Assembly (NCBI GenBank): GCA_938022935.1
Contig: CALIHL010000012.1
Span: 1 to 61,825 of the forward strand
DNA length: 61,825 bases
Source: an uncultured Saprospiraceae bacterium
GTDB lineage: Bacteria > Bacteroidota > Bacteroidia > Chitinophagales > Saprospiraceae
Direction: 5' to 3'
Below the pieces are notes generated by a model that was not told where the DNA came from, made no database searches, and saw only the letters and a list, made by a program, of their open reading frames with translations. The stretch's first letter is position 1; every line of letters begins with the position of its first letter. Shown here piece by piece: positions 51,721-60,832 of this stretch. The position numbers were made by a program, and so were the translations under genes.

Positions 51721-54003
51721 ATGAGTAAAGATTCATTGAATGAAGAAGCACTTCATTATCATGCGAAAGGTCGTCCAGGAAAGATAGAAGTTATTCCTAC
51801 AAAGGAAACTGCTAACCAGCGGGATCTATCTCTTGCATACTCTCCTGGAGTTGCTGTGCCGTGCCTTGAGATAGCTAAGAACAAAGAGGATGTATACAAA
51901 TACACAGCAAAAGGTAACCTCGTAGCTGTCATCAGTAACGGAACTGCTGTCTTAGGACTCGGAGACATCGGCGCGGAAGCTGGCAAACCGGTGATGGAAG
52001 GAAAAGGTCTACTCTTCAAGATATATGCAGACATCGATGTCTTTGACATCGAGCTTAATACAAAGAATGTAGATGAGTTTGTACGTACAGTGAAGATCAT
52101 GGAGCCAACCTTTGGAGGTGTCAACCTTGAAGATATATCTGCCCCAGAGTGCTTTGAGATCGAAGAACGACTTAGAGAAGAACTCGATATCCCTGTTATG
52201 CACGATGATCAGCATGGTACTGCCATCATAAGCGCAGCTGCCTTGCTTAATGCCTTGGAGATCGTAGGTAAGAAAATAGAAGAAGTAAAGATCGTAGTGA
52301 GTGGAGCAGGAGCTTCTGCTATCTCATGTAACAAGTTGTATGCCTCGCTTGGGGCGCTCAAGTCAAATATTTTCATGTTTGACAGTAAAGGATTGATCCA
52401 TCCAGATCGTACTAACCTCAATGGTAAAAAGCCAGAGTTTGTAAATGGCAACATGCCCATGGAGACGACCTTGGCGGAAGCACTAAAAGGTGCAGATGTT
52501 TTTATCGGCTTATCGAGAGGGGATATCTTAAATGGCGACAATATCAAATCGATGGGCAAAGATCCAATCGTTTTTGCGATGGCTAATCCAACGCCAGAGA
52601 TTAGCTATGAAGAAGCTACGGAGTCAAGAGATGACGTTATCATGGCCACAGGAAGGTCAGACTACCCTAATCAAGTCAATAACGTCCTTGGATTTCCATA
52701 CATATTCCGAGGAGCTCTGGATGTTCGGTCGAGTATTATCAATGAAGAGATGAAGATCGCGGCTGTAAGGGCGTTAGCAGATCTTGCGAAGAAACCAGTT
52801 CCAGACATGGTTAATATGGCTTATGGTGACGCTAACTTGAAGTTTGGGAGGGATTACATTATACCTAAACCAGTAGATCCAAGATTGATTACAGAAGTTG
52901 CACCTGCTGTGGCAAGAGCTGCGATGGATAGCGGAGTAGCGAAGTACCCAATCAAAGATTGGGATGCTTACGAATATGAACTATCAAGTAGACTAGGATT
53001 AGACAACACTCTAACTAAGGTTATTGAGACAAAAGCCAAGCAAGCACCTAAGAGAGTTGTTTTCGCAGATGCTGAGAATGCTTCTGTACTAAAAGCAGCT
53101 CAAGTTGTAGTAGAAGAAAAAATAGCACTCCCAATCCTGCTGGGTAATACAGAACGCATCAATGCTTTGATAGAAGAATATTCTATCGAGCTTCCTAATG
53201 TTAAGATCATCGACCCATCAGTACCAGCGAATGAAACTGAACAAGAAAAGGTAAAGGCATATGGAGAAGTATTCTTCAAAAAGAGACAGCGCAAAGGTCA
53301 AACCTTGCAAGAAAGTTATGCGATGCTACGCAAGCGTAACTATTATGGAGCGATGATGGTCGACCAAGGTGAAGCAGATGCTATGATCGGTGGTCTATCA
53401 CGAAAGTATCCAGATACGGTAAGACCTGCTCTCCAGATCATTGGCCCAAAAGATGGTGTAAAGAAGGTGGCTACGATGCATATCTTGATGACACAGAAAG
53501 GACCTTTGTTCTTAGCTGATACAACCATCAATCACCATCTTGATGCGACTGACATAGCAGATATATCAGAGTTAGTTGCTAATGCGGTCAAGAACTTCAA
53601 TATCGAACCAAAGATTGCTTTAGTTACCTATTCTAATTTTGGTAGTGTTGCTGATGGGGAGTCAGCAGTTTTGATGCGTAAAGCAACTGCTATCCTTCAT
53701 GAGCGTCACCCAGAATGGATCGTTGATGGAGAGATGCAGGCGCATATGCCATTTGATAGTGATCTTCTGAAAGAGATGCACCCATTCTCTAAGCTTGCAG
53801 GCCATACTGCCAACATCCTGATCTTCCCTAATCTTTCTTCTGCCAATATAGCATACAACTTGTTGCATGAAGTATCAGATATAGATATGATAGGTCCAGT
53901 GATGTTAGGCATGAAAAAACCTGTTCATGTCTTGCAATTAGGCGCGACTGTTAGAGAGATTGTTGATATGGTTGCTTTGGCCGTAGTCGATGCGCAAGGG
54001 TAG
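51721..54003 (+). CDS. maeB: NADP-dependent malic enzyme with phosphotransacetylase-like domain
   Basis: This is a 760-residue MaeB. The N-terminal half is malic enzyme (YSPGVAVPCLEIA, MHDDQHGTAIISAAALLNAL, VVSGAGASAI, FAMANPTPE), oxidatively decarboxylating malate to pyruvate. The C-terminal half (about 430-760) is a phosphotransacetylase-like domain (GAMMVDQGEADAMIGGLS), usually regulatory and acetyl-CoA sensing. I start at ATG 51721 and not at TTG 51697, matching family length. A palindrome sits in the upstream region. Confidence 0.95.
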   Translation: MSKDSLNEEALHYHAKGRPGKIEVIPTKETANQRDLSLAYSPGVAVPCLEIAKNKEDVYKYTAKGNLVAVISNGTAVLGLGDIGAEAGKPVMEGKGLLFKIYADIDVFDIELNTKNVDEFVRTVKIMEPTFGGVNLEDISAPECFEIEERLREELDIPVMHDDQHGTAIISAAALLNALEIVGKKIEEVKIVVSGAGASAISCNKLYASLGALKSNIFMFDSKGLIHPDRTNLNGKKPEFVNGNMPMETTLAEALKGADVFIGLSRGDILNGDNIKSMGKDPIVFAMANPTPEISYEEATESRDDVIMATGRSDYPNQVNNVLGFPYIFRGALDVRSSIINEEMKIAAVRALADLAKKPVPDMVNMAYGDANLKFGRDYIIPKPVDPRLITEVAPAVARAAMDSGVAKYPIKDWDAYEYELSSRLGLDNTLTKVIETKAKQAPKRVVFADAENASVLKAAQVVVEEKIALPILLGNTERINALIEEYSIELPNVKIIDPSVPANETEQEKVKAYGEVFFKKRQRKGQTLQESYAMLRKRNYYGAMMVDQGEADAMIGGLSRKYPDTVRPALQIIGPKDGVKKVATMHILMTQKGPLFLADTTINHHLDATDIADISELVANAVKNFNIEPKIALVTYSNFGSVADGESAVLMRKATAILHERHPEWIVDGEMQAHMPFDSDLLKEMHPFSKLAGHTANILIFPNLSSANIAYNLLHEVSDIDMIGPVMLGMKKPVHVLQLGATVREIVDMVALAVVDAQG

Positions 54004-54034
54004 TGCTTTAGTGAGTCTAACTAATGTTAATCAG

Positions 54035-54077
54035 ATCAGAGATTACAAATCTCTGATAACGCAAATCTCTGATAACG
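54035..54077 (+). repeat. Hairpin and tandem 16-nt repeat after maeB
   Basis: ATCAGAGATT (54035-54044) pairs with AATCTCTGAT (54048-54057) around a 3-base loop. The unit CAAATCTCTGATAACG is repeated exactly at 54046-54061 and 54062-54077, so the left arm could pair with either copy. No T-run follows. Confidence 0.75.
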
Positions 54078-54163
54078 CCTTACATCGAGTTTCTTTCTTG
54101 GTTAGTCGATGACCCAATGATGACGAAGATTTATAGATTAATTTCTATAACAAATCATCAGTC

Positions 54164-54337
54164 ATGGGACTCTTAAGAACAATCGTTTGTGTTTTCTTAC
54201 CACCTTTTGCGGTAGTCGATAGAGGGTGCGGTTCTTTTATTCTTATTCTCTTGCTTACTTTATGTGGATGGGTGCCTGGTGTGTTGGGTGCATTGATTAT
54301 AAATAACGGTATTTATGCTAAAGGGTATGAGCGTTAG
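54164..54337 (+). CDS. YqaE/Pmp3 family small membrane protein
   Basis: This 57-residue UPF0057/Pmp3 protein has FLPPFAVVDRGCG (11-23), then LLLTLCGWVPGVLGAL (29-44), the family's two-helix hairpin. Relatives in yeast, plants and bacteria sit in the membrane and are often induced by salt or membrane stress. It is complete, with ATG 54164 and TAG 54335-54337. Its end overlaps the start of the next gene, so the two are coupled. Confidence 0.9.
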   Translation: MGLLRTIVCVFLPPFAVVDRGCGSFILILLLTLCGWVPGVLGALIINNGIYAKGYER

Positions 54338-54902
54338 ATTTAAAATATCAAACCACCTTGGTAGACAATTATCTCATCGTTCCGGCGACTTCATTGATTA
54401 TAATCGAAGACAGAAGTTGATAGTAGCTTCGGGAGATCGATATAGGACATTAGATTATAATCCAAAATGGGATAAGTTCTTAAAGGGCCTGTCAATAATC
54501 GTGTGCTTGATCTTCATGGCTATAATTATAATGACCTTCAATGATCTCTTTTTTAAAGAGAAGACTTTCAGAATTCCATTGTATGATCAAAACTATGATC
54601 TCTACAGAGACCAGACAATCGGAATCTCACTCACTTGTGGGTTGATAGAATTAGAAAGAGGAAACTTTGGTGCAGCGCAAAGAGAGTTGCAGTATTACAT
54701 ATTGCAAGGCGAACCTAATGGACAAGCGGTACTTGGGATGGCAACTACTTTGGTCAACAGATGTGAGTTAGATGCTAGCTATTGTATTCGTGCTGAAGAA
54801 TACATCACCTATGCCGAGAAGGTAAACAAACGAGTAGGCTGGAATATGTATGATGGTAGTATCGAAAAATTGAAAGATAGAATGGGAGCTCTGCCTTATT
54901 AA
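54315..54902 (+). CDS. Membrane protein of unknown function with helical-repeat tail
   Basis: This 195-residue protein (191 if the ATG at 54327 is used) has one membrane segment (about 58-76, LKGLSIIVCLIFMAIIIM). The part after it (about 100-190) looks like a short TPR/SEL1-type helical stretch (GLIELERGNFGAAQRELQYYILQGEPNGQAVLGMATTL). The start overlaps the YqaE-family gene by 11-23 bases. The family is unknown. It is convergent with the T9SS plug gene, with 2 bases between the stops. Confidence 0.75.
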   Translation: MLKGMSVRFKISNHLGRQLSHRSGDFIDYNRRQKLIVASGDRYRTLDYNPKWDKFLKGLSIIVCLIFMAIIIMTFNDLFFKEKTFRIPLYDQNYDLYRDQTIGISLTCGLIELERGNFGAAQRELQYYILQGEPNGQAVLGMATTLVNRCELDASYCIRAEEYITYAEKVNKRVGWNMYDGSIEKLKDRMGALPY

Positions 54903-54904
54903 AA

Positions 54905-56170
54905 TTAGAATCCCAACACACTTTCAAATGCGCTAACTGATATCAATTGATCATATCGTTTGTTAAATGATCGTTGATAAACTAAAAGATGGTACTGATT
55001 GCGGGTCGCATAGTGACTTCCTTCAAAGTGTTCGCAGTCTGTAGTGCCATCATCATATTGGATCATATACTGATAGTCATAGTAGCCTTGCTTTAGTAAG
55101 CCGTTGCCATGATATACTTTTTTCTTTTTGTCATACTGCAATCTAAACTCGTCACTGGGTTTCCAATCTGTAAATGATCCAACTACATATACATCGCCAT
55201 CTAAGATTTGATCAGGAGAGTAGATTGTAAAATATGTATTGCCATATTCTGATCGAACATGATCGTTGTTATATTCTAATGTTTGGATTAAGAAGTCTCC
55301 GTTGATGTCTTCGTAATTTTGAAAAAGAACGTTCCCTCTCTTTTCATCCATTTGGAGTATATAGTCTATCTCATCTTCATATATGTCGATACTATGCACA
55401 CCAAACCCTCTCGTTCTAAATGTTCTTAGGTCTACTCCTCTGAACTCGTTGTATCCAGTAAATAGCAATCTTGATGTTCTGTCAAATGATATCAAATTGC
55501 CCGTATAGACTTTAGGTTGCACGTTTGTGTATGCATTGTCCCAGCGGCCATTTTGTAAAACAGTGATGTAAAGTTCTGACTGAGGATTGCCAATAGGGTA
55601 GTTCTTATTATCGATCCACATTTCAATTTCTTGATCGTATAGCATTCTATTGAGGCGTGTAGATCGGACAATTTTGCTTCCGATAGACACCTTCCGGTCG
55701 GTTACCATAAATCGTCGAGTGAATGCTATCTCATCTGAGTCATCATCGGTGATGACTAACAAATAGTTGCCAGATAGTCTCCAACCCATGTCATCATTAG
55801 GGATTTGCAAGCTGTAGTTTGTATAATCTACTTTGGTACCACTGGAGTATTCGTAGTCATTGATCTCTTCATCATTAAATCCCGTGAGATAGTCCATCTC
55901 TGAAACATTTTCTGAAGGATTCCAATCCTTATCACAGTGGATGATCTTATAAGTATATTCTCTATCGCCACCAAGTATATCATCAAATGTCAATTGTAGA
56001 GTTCCACTCGAATTAAGATCGATGATTGGTTCTGATGTTGGAAGATTAGAAATATGAAACTTGACAGACTTTATATGGTCTAAGTAGATATGATTATCAT
56101 AAATCAGCTCTTGTCCCTTGAGCCCAAGAGCGCAACTAATCAAAAAGATTATATAACAGTATCTCATCAT
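54905..56170 (-). CDS. Type IX secretion system plug protein (DUF5103)
   Basis: This protein of about 421 residues matches the DUF5103 family, shown in Flavobacterium to be the plug that closes the SprA translocon of the type IX secretion system at the periplasmic side. It has a signal peptide (MRYCYIIFLISCALGLKGQ), early beta strands (IYLDHIKSVKFHISN), the TYKIIHCDKDWNPS segment and a C-terminal DVYVVGSFTDWKPSDEF fold. I start at ATG 56170 because the longer frame from 56215 would put 15 residues before the signal. It implies a working T9SS elsewhere in the genome. Confidence 0.9.
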   Translation of the reverse strand: MMRYCYIIFLISCALGLKGQELIYDNHIYLDHIKSVKFHISNLPTSEPIIDLNSSGTLQLTFDDILGGDREYTYKIIHCDKDWNPSENVSEMDYLTGFNDEEINDYEYSSGTKVDYTNYSLQIPNDDMGWRLSGNYLLVITDDDSDEIAFTRRFMVTDRKVSIGSKIVRSTRLNRMLYDQEIEMWIDNKNYPIGNPQSELYITVLQNGRWDNAYTNVQPKVYTGNLISFDRTSRLLFTGYNEFRGVDLRTFRTRGFGVHSIDIYEDEIDYILQMDEKRGNVLFQNYEDINGDFLIQTLEYNNDHVRSEYGNTYFTIYSPDQILDGDVYVVGSFTDWKPSDEFRLQYDKKKKVYHGNGLLKQGYYDYQYMIQYDDGTTDCEHFEGSHYATRNQYHLLVYQRSFNKRYDQLISVSAFESVLGF

Positions 56171-56246
56171 GCTAATATCGAGGATTGTCTCTCTATAGAC
56201 GAAGTTATAGCCCACGTAATTGTTAATGTATCATTAAGTTCTGAGA

Positions 56247-56867
56247 TTATGACTCGTAACTTACCTCATGAGGTAGACTTGTCCAAGGATTATCCTTTAT
56301 CCTAAACCTCCAAGGCCAATGGGCACATTCTTTAGCATAAGCTATCCCGACTCTAGGGCTGGCTATGATCTCTTTAGAAGCTAATTGTCGTTCAGATAAA
56401 GTGATCTTTATTGGGCTCCCGTCAGACAGTAGATTGATACCATTGTGAGCTGTTTTGATACCTAATGCCTGAGATAGTTTTCCCGGTCCATTAGTGAGGC
56501 TGTGACCTTTAGATTTTATGGACCTTCTGGTCCACATGTCATCTTTACCGAGGCATGGTTCTATCGCTCGGATCAAGACAGCATGTGCTACGTCTTTTGG
56601 TCCTGTAACGATATTGAAGAGATGATGTATCCCATAGCACAGATATACATATGATGTGCCCGCTTCCGCAAATAACGTCTCCGTTCGTTTTGTCCTTTTA
56701 TTACCATGAGCATGAGAGCCCTTGTCTTCTGGGGCTTTGTAAGCTTCTGTCTCTGTGATGATCCCGGCGGTTGTTATTCCCCCGATGGTTGTGGAGATAG
56801 TAGCTCCAAGAAGTATTTGCGCAAGCGATACTACGTCCTCACTAACCAAAACCTTCTGCAAGGACAT
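56247..56867 (-). CDS. DNA-3-methyladenine glycosylase, AAG/Mpg family
   Basis: This 206-residue base-excision repair enzyme of the AAG family removes 3-methyladenine and other alkylated bases. Key segments are GIITETEAYKAPEDKGSHA (catalytic Glu), TSYVYLCYGIHHLFNIVT, AVLIRAIEP and LTNGPGKLSQALGI. It starts one base after the guaB stop, so it is probably read from the guaB transcript. Confidence 0.93.
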   Translation of the reverse strand: MSLQKVLVSEDVVSLAQILLGATISTTIGGITTAGIITETEAYKAPEDKGSHAHGNKRTKRTETLFAEAGTSYVYLCYGIHHLFNIVTGPKDVAHAVLIRAIEPCLGKDDMWTRRSIKSKGHSLTNGPGKLSQALGIKTAHNGINLLSDGSPIKITLSERQLASKEIIASPRVGIAYAKECAHWPWRFRIKDNPWTSLPHEVSYES

Positions 56868-56868
56868 C

Positions 56869-58350
56869 TTATGATCTTCTCGAATAATTAGGTGATTCCT
56901 TTGTAATCGTGATATTATGCGGATGACTTTCTAAAACACCTGAGCTTGTGATTTTCACCATGTTAGAGCCCTGAAGCGATGCGATATCACTAGCTCCGCA
57001 GTATCCCATACTCGCTCTCAATCCACCGGTATATTGGACCATGACTTCAGAGACAGTGCCTTTATAAGGTACGCGACCTTCGATGCCTTCAGGGACTAAC
57101 TTCTTAACGTCGTCTTCGGCATCTTGGAAGTAACGATCTTTCGATCCTTTTTGCATAGCACCAAGAGAGCCCATCCCACGATATACTTTAAACTTTCTTC
57201 CTTCGTATATAACCGTTTCGCCTGGTGCTTCTTCGGTACCTGCGAATAATGATCCCGCCATAATCGTACTTGCTCCTGCTGCAATGGCTTTAGAGATATC
57301 ACCTGTATAGCGGATACCGCCATCACCTATGATAGGGACGCCCGCATTGAGTGCTACGCTTGCTGCATTCATGATGGCAGTCAATTGAGGAACACCTACA
57401 CCAGCGACAATCCTAGTTGTACAGATACTACCTGGGCCAACGCCGATCTTCAGTCCATCTGCACCATGATCTATGAGCGATTGAGCTGCTGCTGCTGTTG
57501 CTATATTGCCTCCTATGACTTGGAGGTCTGAGTATTTTGTTTTGATCTCTTTGACCATGTCAAGTACACCTTGAGAATGGCCGTGTGCCGTGTCAACGAT
57601 GACGACATCTACTCCAACTTCTGTAAGCGCCTCGATCCTGTCAAAAGTATCTGAACTCACACCAAGCGCTGCACCTACTAACAATCTACCTCTGCTGTCT
57701 TTACTGGCATTAGGGTAACTCTCGACTTTAAGTATGTCTTTATAAGTGATGAGCCCCATCAATACATTGTTGTCATCGACAACAGGGAGCTTTTCTATTT
57801 TATATCGTTGTAGGATCTCTTGTGCCTGCTCTAAGGTTGTCCCTTCTGGCGCAGTGATAAGATTCTCTTTGGTCATCACATCTTTGACTAATCTGTCCAG
57901 TTGCTCTTCAAATCGCAAGTCCCTATTAGTTAATATACCTACAAGTTTTTTTTGCTTATCGATAACAGGTATGCCACCGATGCTATATGTCCTCATCATG
58001 TCCAAAGCATCGGCAAGTGTTGCCTCGGGAGTCAAGGTGACAGGGTCAACAATCATCCCACTTTCTGACCTCTTGACTTTGCGTACTTGCTCCGCTTGTG
58101 CTTCAACGGACATGTTCTTATGGATGATACCGATACCGCCTTCTCGAGCCATAGCGATAGCAAGAGCATACTCGGTAACAGTGTCCATAGCTGCTGAGAT
58201 GATAGGGACATTGATAGTTATGTCACGTGTAAGTTTAGACTTTATAGATACTTCCCTTGGTAATACTTGAGAGTAAGCTGGCACTAATAGGACATCATCA
58301 AAAGTCAGTGCTTCGCTTATCTGTGGGAGACGATTGCTTGCTTTTTCCAT
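56869..58350 (-). CDS. guaB: Inosine-5'-monophosphate dehydrogenase
   Basis: This IMPDH of about 493 residues converts IMP to XMP in guanine nucleotide synthesis. The barrel has [10 protein letters not shown] at the start, two CBS domains (about 95-210) and the catalytic loop [16 protein letters not shown] with the nucleophilic Cys, then [18 protein letters not shown] start at ATG 58350 and not at TTG 58356. A TAGTTTTG box at 58361-58354 matches the -7 consensus and would put the transcript start at or near the ATG, so a leaderless message is possible. Confidence 0.96.
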   Translation of the reverse strand: MEKASNRLPQISEALTFDDVLLVPAYSQVLPREVSIKSKLTRDITINVPIISAAMDTVTEYALAIAMAREGGIGIIHKNMSVEAQAEQVRKVKRSESGMIVDPVTLTPEATLADALDMMRTYSIGGIPVIDKQKKLVGILTNRDLRFEEQLDRLVKDVMTKENLITAPEGTTLEQAQEILQRYKIEKLPVVDDNNVLMGLITYKDILKVESYPNASKDSRGRLLVGAALGVSSDTFDRIEALTEVGVDVVIVDTAHGHSQGVLDMVKEIKTKYSDLQVIGGNIATAAAAQSLIDHGADGLKIGVGPGSICTTRIVAGVGVPQLTAIMNAASVALNAGVPIIGDGGIRYTGDISKAIAAGASTIMAGSLFAGTEEAPGETVIYEGRKFKVYRGMGSLGAMQKGSKDRYFQDAEDDVKKLVPEGIEGRVPYKGTVSEVMVQYTGGLRASMGYCGASDIASLQGSNMVKITSSGVLESHPHNITITKESPNYSRRS

Positions 58351-58403
58351 GCACAAAACTACGTATAAGAAAATAAATTGTCTTACTATCGAACTCAGAT
58401 TTT

Positions 58404-58853
58404 ATGGAAATAGAATTATACAGCGACGAATACTTTATGCAGCAAGCCTACAAAGAGGCTTTGGTTGCTGAGTCATCAGATGAGATCCCTGTAGGGGCGG
58501 TCATCGTGGCCAAAGATCGGATCATAGCACGTGGACATAATCAAGTGGAAGCCCTGCAAGATGCTACCGCACACGCGGAGATCATAGCCATCACTTCTGC
58601 CATGTCTTATCTCGGAACAAAGTACCTTAAGGGGTGTACCCTTTATGTGACACTTGAGCCATGCGTGATGTGCGCAGGTGCACTTTCATGGGCGCAGCTT
58701 GATCGTATCGTCTACGGCGCTGAGGATGGCAAAGCAGGGTTTATGAGGTATGGGAAGGAGCTGCTTCACCCAAAGTCCAAATTAGAATTTGGAATAATGG
58801 CTAATACTTGTGGGCAGTTGATGACAGACTTTTTCAAAAAGAAAAGGAAGTAA
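58404..58853 (+). CDS. tadA: tRNA-specific adenosine deaminase TadA
   Basis: These 149 residues match TadA, which converts A34 of tRNA-Arg(ACG) to inosine. The zinc site is HAEIIAI and PCVMCAGAL with the catalytic Glu in HAE. The C-terminal KKKRK-like end is typical. It is divergent from guaB; the glycosyltransferase gene converges with a 3-base gap. Confidence 0.94.
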   Translation: MEIELYSDEYFMQQAYKEALVAESSDEIPVGAVIVAKDRIIARGHNQVEALQDATAHAEIIAITSAMSYLGTKYLKGCTLYVTLEPCVMCAGALSWAQLDRIVYGAEDGKAGFMRYGKELLHPKSKLEFGIMANTCGQLMTDFFKKKRK

Positions 58854-58856
58854 AAC

Positions 58857-59468
58857 TTACGAGTCTAAGCCATACTTGTCCCAGTCTTCTTTATAATCTA
58901 TATCAGATAGTCGATCTAGGGTAGCATAGGTTAGGCCTTTCTCTTTGATGCGCTTTACAGTTTCTTCGTACACGCTTTCTACACTCCATGTCATGTCTTC
59001 GAAGAGCTCTTTATGCATCTCTTTTACACCCAGTAGATAATAGCCTCCATCGTAAGTTGGGCCTAAGACTACATCGTTTTGGTCTAAGGCATCATAAGCA
59101 GCTTCTACTATGGAGCTTTTTAATTGCGCACAATCACTACCTATGATCACGGCTTTGTTGCTTGTTGAAAGTGCGGTCTTTATAGCATGTTGCATCTTGT
59201 CGCCAAGATCACCTTTGGCTTGTAGTGATTTATCAAAGTGCTCGGTAGACCAATCATCTTTTATGATCTCATCACTGTAGAAGAGATGCCTTGTGGCCTC
59301 GACTTGCTCTGCAACTTCTCTGGTATGCGTTAAGAGTCGGATGTATATAGACAAAGCCTCTTCGTCTCCGACCTCTTTGGCTAAACGAGTTTTAACTTTT
59401 CCAAGTTTGGGACTTCTGACAAATATGATGAGTGAGTTCCTACGACTCCTCTTTGACTTTGTCATCAC
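58857..59468 (-). CDS. TIGR04282/DUF2064 family glycosyltransferase
   Basis: This 203-residue protein matches the TIGR04282 (DUF2064) group of GT-A-type transferases, some of which are linked to arsenosugar synthesis. Signatures are FVRSPKLGKVKTRLA, the VIIGSDCAQL DxD-like region and VVLGPTYDGGYYLLG. The substrate cannot be told. Its first 29 bases overlap the end of the efflux adaptor gene upstream, so it seems to be the last gene of that operon. Confidence 0.88.
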   Translation of the reverse strand: MMTKSKRSRRNSLIIFVRSPKLGKVKTRLAKEVGDEEALSIYIRLLTHTREVAEQVEATRHLFYSDEIIKDDWSTEHFDKSLQAKGDLGDKMQHAIKTALSTSNKAVIIGSDCAQLKSSIVEAAYDALDQNDVVLGPTYDGGYYLLGVKEMHKELFEDMTWSVESVYEETVKRIKEKGLTYATLDRLSDIDYKEDWDKYGLDS

Positions 59469-60804
59469 TATCCTTTTTCCTCAGCTCAGTGCCGTTATCA
59501 AGCTCTTTGGAAAGGGCAGAATATGGTCCACTGATGACATCAACTCCTTTCTCCAACCCTTCTGTGATGTGTATGAACTCGTCATCTTGGATGCCAGTTG
59601 TCACAGGAATCATACGTGCAGTATCTGCTTCATAGACAAATACTACTTCTTCGTATTCCTCATCTTTTGATTCTTTGTCAAGAACTCTTACCGCTACTGA
59701 CTGGATCGGGATAACAAGGATATCATCTTTAGTTTCTGTGATTATATCAACTGAAGCAGACATGCCTGGTCTGAAAGCATAGCCTTTACTATCCACTCCG
59801 ATGTCGCTGTATGAGTTAGGATCTATCCTAATCTTTACAATGAAGTTGGTTACCTGATCAGTATTGAGTGATGCGGTTGCGCTGGTTGTGCCAGCAACGT
59901 TAGATGCACTATTAGCGATCTCTGTTACATATCCAGTGAATGTTCTATCTAAGTAGGCATCTACTTCTATCTCAGCAAGGTCATTTTCAGTGACTTTGAG
60001 GATGTCGTTCTCACTCACCTCTACTTGCACCTCCATAGTGCTAAGGTTAGAGATTCTCATGATCTCTGTACCTGCCATCTGAGCAGTTCCAACTACACGC
60101 TCTCCTTTTTCAACTGAAAGGCTGGTGATGATACCGCTATTGGGTGCTTTTATCGCAGTCCTTCCGAGGTTAGTTCGTAGTTCTTTAAGTACTGCTTCTG
60201 AGCTCTTTACGGAAAATGAAGATCCCAACGCACTCTCTTCAGCTGATCTGATACTCGCTTCGGCTGATCTCATTCTTGCTTTCACAGATTCTACCTCTGC
60301 TAATGTTTGATCAAACTCAGCCTGAGAGATCACTTCTTGTTTAAAGAGTTCTTGGTTTCTCTTATGGTTACGCTCCGCTTGTATTAAAGAAGTAGTTAGT
60401 TCTTCTCTTTGTGCTTTATTGGTTTCTATTTGTGCTCTTGACATGGCTTGTTGTGCCTTAGCATTGTTGAGATCTGCTTCTCCTCTTTCTACAGATGACA
60501 AGTATGCTTCCGGGTCTATCTTGAGCAAGAGCTGACCTGCTACAACAGAATCACCTTCTTCTACATATAGATCGACTATCTCTCCAGATACATCTGAGCT
60601 GATGACTACTTCTACCTCAGGATAGATACGACCTGATGCTGAAACACTTTCTCGTATTGATTTTGTCTCTGATTCTGAGACTTCCACCTCTAAGCCTTTG
60701 GGTGCTGATGCATTTTTAAAATACATAGCTGCTGCTATAGCAGCCAGGATCAATAGCAATCCTATAATTAACCACTTCCTGCTTTTTTTCTTCTTTGTTG
60801 CCAT
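59440..60804 (-). CDS. HlyD/MacA-type efflux membrane-fusion adaptor
   Basis: This 454-residue periplasmic adaptor has an N-terminal membrane anchor (about 11-27), a biotinyl-lipoyl-like hairpin (about 55-90 and 205-240), a long coiled-coil hairpin between them (about 90-190) and a beta-barrel. The C-terminal end is charged. It bridges an inner-membrane pump and a TolC-type channel, encoded just upstream here. The pump itself (MacB or RND) is not in the window. Confidence 0.92.
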   Translation of the reverse strand: MATKKKKSRKWLIIGLLLILAAIAAAMYFKNASAPKGLEVEVSESETKSIRESVSASGRIYPEVEVVISSDVSGEIVDLYVEEGDSVVAGQLLLKIDPEAYLSSVERGEADLNNAKAQQAMSRAQIETNKAQREELTTSLIQAERNHKRNQELFKQEVISQAEFDQTLAEVESVKARMRSAEASIRSAEESALGSSFSVKSSEAVLKELRTNLGRTAIKAPNSGIITSLSVEKGERVVGTAQMAGTEIMRISNLSTMEVQVEVSENDILKVTENDLAEIEVDAYLDRTFTGYVTEIANSASNVAGTTSATASLNTDQVTNFIVKIRIDPNSYSDIGVDSKGYAFRPGMSASVDIITETKDDILVIPIQSVAVRVLDKESKDEEYEEVVFVYEADTARMIPVTTGIQDDEFIHITEGLEKGVDVISGPYSALSKELDNGTELRKKDSDDKVKEES

Positions 60805-60832
60805 GTGTGAGTGCCTTTCTTTGTTCTGAGTC

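Noticed and set aside
51759-52124. Open frame of 121 codons antisense to maeB
   Set aside because: Shadow of the maeB reading frame with no promoter and no recognisable motif.
57746-58270. Long open frame (174 codons) antisense to guaB
   Set aside because: It lies wholly inside guaB on the other strand, its composition is Ser/Ile-rich shadow coding, and guaB is certain.
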